Source of the DNA: Janthinobacterium lividum | GTDB taxonomy: Bacteria > Pseudomonadota > Gammaproteobacteria > Burkholderiales > Burkholderiaceae_D | DNA: 8,023 nucleotides | Assembly: GCA_945864765.1 (NCBI GenBank) | Contig: CAMBDR010000161.1 | Coordinates: 1 to 8,023 of the forward strand | Direction: 5' to 3' | In this document: piece by piece, positions 6,779 to 8,023 of the stretch | Layout of the letters: each line of letters starts with the position of its first letter | How positions within the stretch are numbered: position 1 is the stretch's first letter | Translations under genes and position numbers: made by a program | The notes under the pieces: generated by a model | What the model saw: the letters and a program-made list of their open reading frames with translations, nothing else | What the model was told of the DNA's origin: nothing | Database searches by the model: none

Positions 6779-7366
6779 TTAATACCCACAAACACAACTT
6801 GGATCGATAAATTTCTTGGCCCATGCATCAGCATCATTTTCGCCTGGTGAACGCGCTGGTCGGCCCGCGAATTCTGCACCAGTATCAGAATTGGAACTCG
6901 GGTTTTCAGCCATCAAATGTCTAAATTCATGTAAAAAAACAAAATATGCGCCAGACTCCGTTACATCCTAATTGAAAAATCCAAAATTAAATTGGCTTAC
7001 TTGATTTGGTCGATTAGTAATTGCGTATTGGCCTCGTGCTCTTTTGTATATGTTGTCGATATTTGGATCGTTATTGATTTTCCAGTTGTCAAATATTTGT
7101 TGAAGGCGCGCCCTATCTTTCTGACACACTTTTTTTAACTCATCTTTCATTCTTAGGTTTGCATCAATTAAATCTTTGTATTTAATAGCCCATGCACGAC
7201 CTGCACTGAAGTCGCCTGGTCGCCCCAAAATTGTTGCTAGTCCATATGGATCAATTCCGCTTGCCGGATTCGCCCCCACATAAGCATAAGTATTCACCCC
7301 ACCTTGCAGGCCAATAGGATCAAATTGCAAGTAACGACAAGTCTTCGGCTCACAACCCATTATCAA
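6779..7366 (-). pseudogene. Orphan Rhs C-terminal module: core end plus HExxH metallopeptidase toxin, broken by an amber codon (copy A)
   Basis: The frame opens right after the imm-B stop. It has a TTG at 7366 and an ATG at 7360, and counting from the TTG gives 195 residues plus stop if one TAG is read through. Residues 5-43 are an Rhs core end: CEPKTCRYLQFDPIGLQGG, then VNTYAYVGANPASGIDPYGL. The remaining 152 or so residues are the variable tip. The TAG at 6970-6968 (codon 133, after GFFN) stops translation before the putative active site. The same frame continues with DVTESGAYFVFLHEFRHLM (H146, E147, H150) and ENDADAWAKKFIDPSCVCGY (E176-D180) to the TAA at 6781-6779. HExxH plus a downstream ExxxD is the zinc-ligand pattern of gluzincin-type peptidases. 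The post-stop part is 40 of 54 identical to copy B, proving it was once coding. No rhs body precedes it, so it is a displaced tip. It could be translated only as a truncated, inactive 132-residue (or 130-residue) piece unless the amber codon is suppressed. Confidence 0.8.
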
Positions 7367-7375
7367 GCGGTTGTA

Positions 7376-7858
7376 TTAGTCAGGCGTACACCCTTTCGCC
7401 TCAGACAATACCGCAAATCCACACTTATCCATAAGCATCAATTGATTCCCATTTTCCGCTTTTATCCCAATAACACCGTACTCACTGGAATAGGCATACT
7501 CAGTATTCATGCCGTTCCATATTTGCTTTATTATCTTGCATTTAATTAACTCTTGGCGAAACAAGGTTGACTTTTCAAATAGCACCTCATACTTTGCATT
7601 TGCATGACGCCATGTTCTAAGATAACTGTTATTTCTAGGGACGGCAAAAACAAATATTTTTGATTGAATGCATATAAATCTTTCTGATGGGGCGCATCTC
7701 TTTGCCTCAATTAAAACATCATGTAATCTGACTCTATTATCCGTAACGCCAAATGGCGATTCATCCCTGGCGAAAATATTTCCATAATTGGCTTCATTTG
7801 CTGATAAGTTATGGCAAAAAAATAGGAGCAGCAATATTGTTTTTTTCAATTTCATCAT
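7376..7858 (-). CDS. Secreted small protein, putative immunity protein to toxin copy B (imm-B)
   Basis: The 160-residue product opens with a classical Sec signal: basic MMKLKK, hydrophobic TILLLLFF, and likely cleavage after NLSA (residue 20). No known family is recognised. It parallels the protein at 6293-6772 with no gaps in the mature part. The four shared cysteines are C55, C63, C146 and C157, with an extra C107 here. Its ATG (7858) follows directly after the TAA of the metallopeptidase frame (TAA-ATG-ATG), so translational coupling to the toxin is very likely, as in Rhs toxin/immunity pairs. Periplasmic export implies that the partner toxin acts in the periplasm or that neutralisation occurs there. 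The immunity role is inference. Its stop is followed in frame by the Rhs core end of copy A. Confidence 0.75.
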   Translation of the reverse strand: MMKLKKTILLLLFFCHNLSANEANYGNIFARDESPFGVTDNRVRLHDVLIEAKRCAPSERFICIQSKIFVFAVPRNNSYLRTWRHANAKYEVLFEKSTLFRQELIKCKIIKQIWNGMNTEYAYSSEYGVIGIKAENGNQLMLMDKCGFAVLSEAKGCTPD

Positions 7859-8023
7859 TTAGTACCCACAAGTACAGCTTGGATCTATAAACTTCTTCGC
7901 CCATGCATCTGCATCATTTTCAGATGTTGATTGTGAAGAGCGGCCGCTAAACACGGCCCCCGTATCGCCACTAGTGCCAGCATTCTCATTCATCAGGTGT
8001 CTAAACTCATGCAAAAAAACAAA
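7859..8023 (-). CDS. C-terminal end of an HExxH metallopeptidase toxin domain, probably the tip of an Rhs protein (copy B, runs off right edge)
   Basis: The frame enters from the right edge and gives 54 residues to the TAA at 7861-7859. It contains FVFLHEFRHLM, with an HExxH zinc motif at 5-9 of the visible part. ENDADAWAKKFIDPSC follows, supplying a likely third ligand at E35 of ENDAD, and the end is CTCGY with two closely spaced cysteines. It aligns without gaps to the end of copy A, 40 of 54 identical. Whether it still belongs to a full Rhs protein or is another orphan module is decided by sequence beyond the window, including the position matching the amber codon of copy A, which lies just outside. 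Frame, motif conservation and the abutting imm-B gene make coding status strong. Confidence 0.8.
   Translation of the reverse strand, partial: FVFLHEFRHLMNENAGTSGDTGAVFSGRSSQSTSENDADAWAKKFIDPSCTCGY

Larger units (their letters stand above)
6207..8023 (-). other. Array of Rhs C-terminal toxin/immunity modules
   Basis: Read on the minus strand the order is toxin B end, imm-B, Rhs core end plus toxin A, imm-A, Rhs core-end scrap. Two successive units of the same architecture, each closed by an Rhs core-end motif, match the known pattern in which old Rhs tips are pushed downstream when a new tip recombines into the core. The AT-rich composition contrasts with the genes at 654-5951 and fits horizontally acquired tips. 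Unusually, the two neighbouring modules are of the same family. Confidence 0.75.

Noticed and set aside
7940..7975. NotI-like GCGGCCGC and SpeI-like ACTAGT sites close together, suggesting vector or linker sequence
   Set aside because: Both lie within the coding frame of toxin copy B, which aligns without gaps to copy A across this stretch, so they are native sequence and coincidence.

Overview
The window reads as chromosomal DNA of a Gram-negative bacterium, probably a proteobacterium. The signs are a lipobox-type nucleotidase, a Sel1-repeat envelope protein, a Cache/PAS sensor kinase and Rhs fragments with Sec-exported partner proteins. A betaproteobacterial origin would fit the codon use and gene types, but this is an impression and not a demonstration. 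Positions 1 to about 5950 are moderately GC-rich and gene-dense. From about 6250 to the right edge the DNA is visibly more AT-rich, which marks an accessory segment.

Left to middle. At 1-312 (minus) lies the start of an AAA-ATPase-like/PD-(D/E)XK family gene cut by the window edge. A 341-base divergent intergenic region follows, with one plausible sigma70-type promoter. Then come two plus-strand genes 30 bases apart: a lipoprotein 2',3'-cyclic-nucleotide phosphodiesterase/3'-nucleotidase of the CpdB/UshA family (654-2681) and a membrane-anchored Sel1-repeat protein (2712-3458). After a 270-base gap with a 12-bp tandem repeat and a hairpin comes a 740-residue hybrid-free sensor histidine kinase (3729-5951) with Cache-like sensor, PAS, coiled coil, HisKA and HATPase parts. 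No response regulator is next to it in the window.

Right third, all minus strand. This is the exceptional part. Read from 8023 downwards it contains: the C-terminal 54 residues of a HEFRH zinc-metallopeptidase-like domain (copy B); a secreted small protein directly abutting it (imm-B); an Rhs core-end motif joined to a second copy of the same metallopeptidase domain (copy A), broken by one in-frame amber codon; a second secreted small protein about 59% identical to the first (imm-A); a further Rhs core-end scrap; and a DUF898/YjgN-like gene fragment joined to that scrap. This is the layout of displaced ('orphan') Rhs C-terminal toxin/immunity modules accumulating downstream of a full rhs gene, which should lie beyond position 8023. 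My reading is that the HExxH domain is a periplasm-acting toxin and the Sec-exported, four-cysteine proteins are its immunity proteins. The toxin/immunity roles are inferred from architecture and not shown by the sequence. Copy A appears inactivated while its immunity gene stays intact, as expected if old immunity genes are kept for protection against kin that still carry the toxin.
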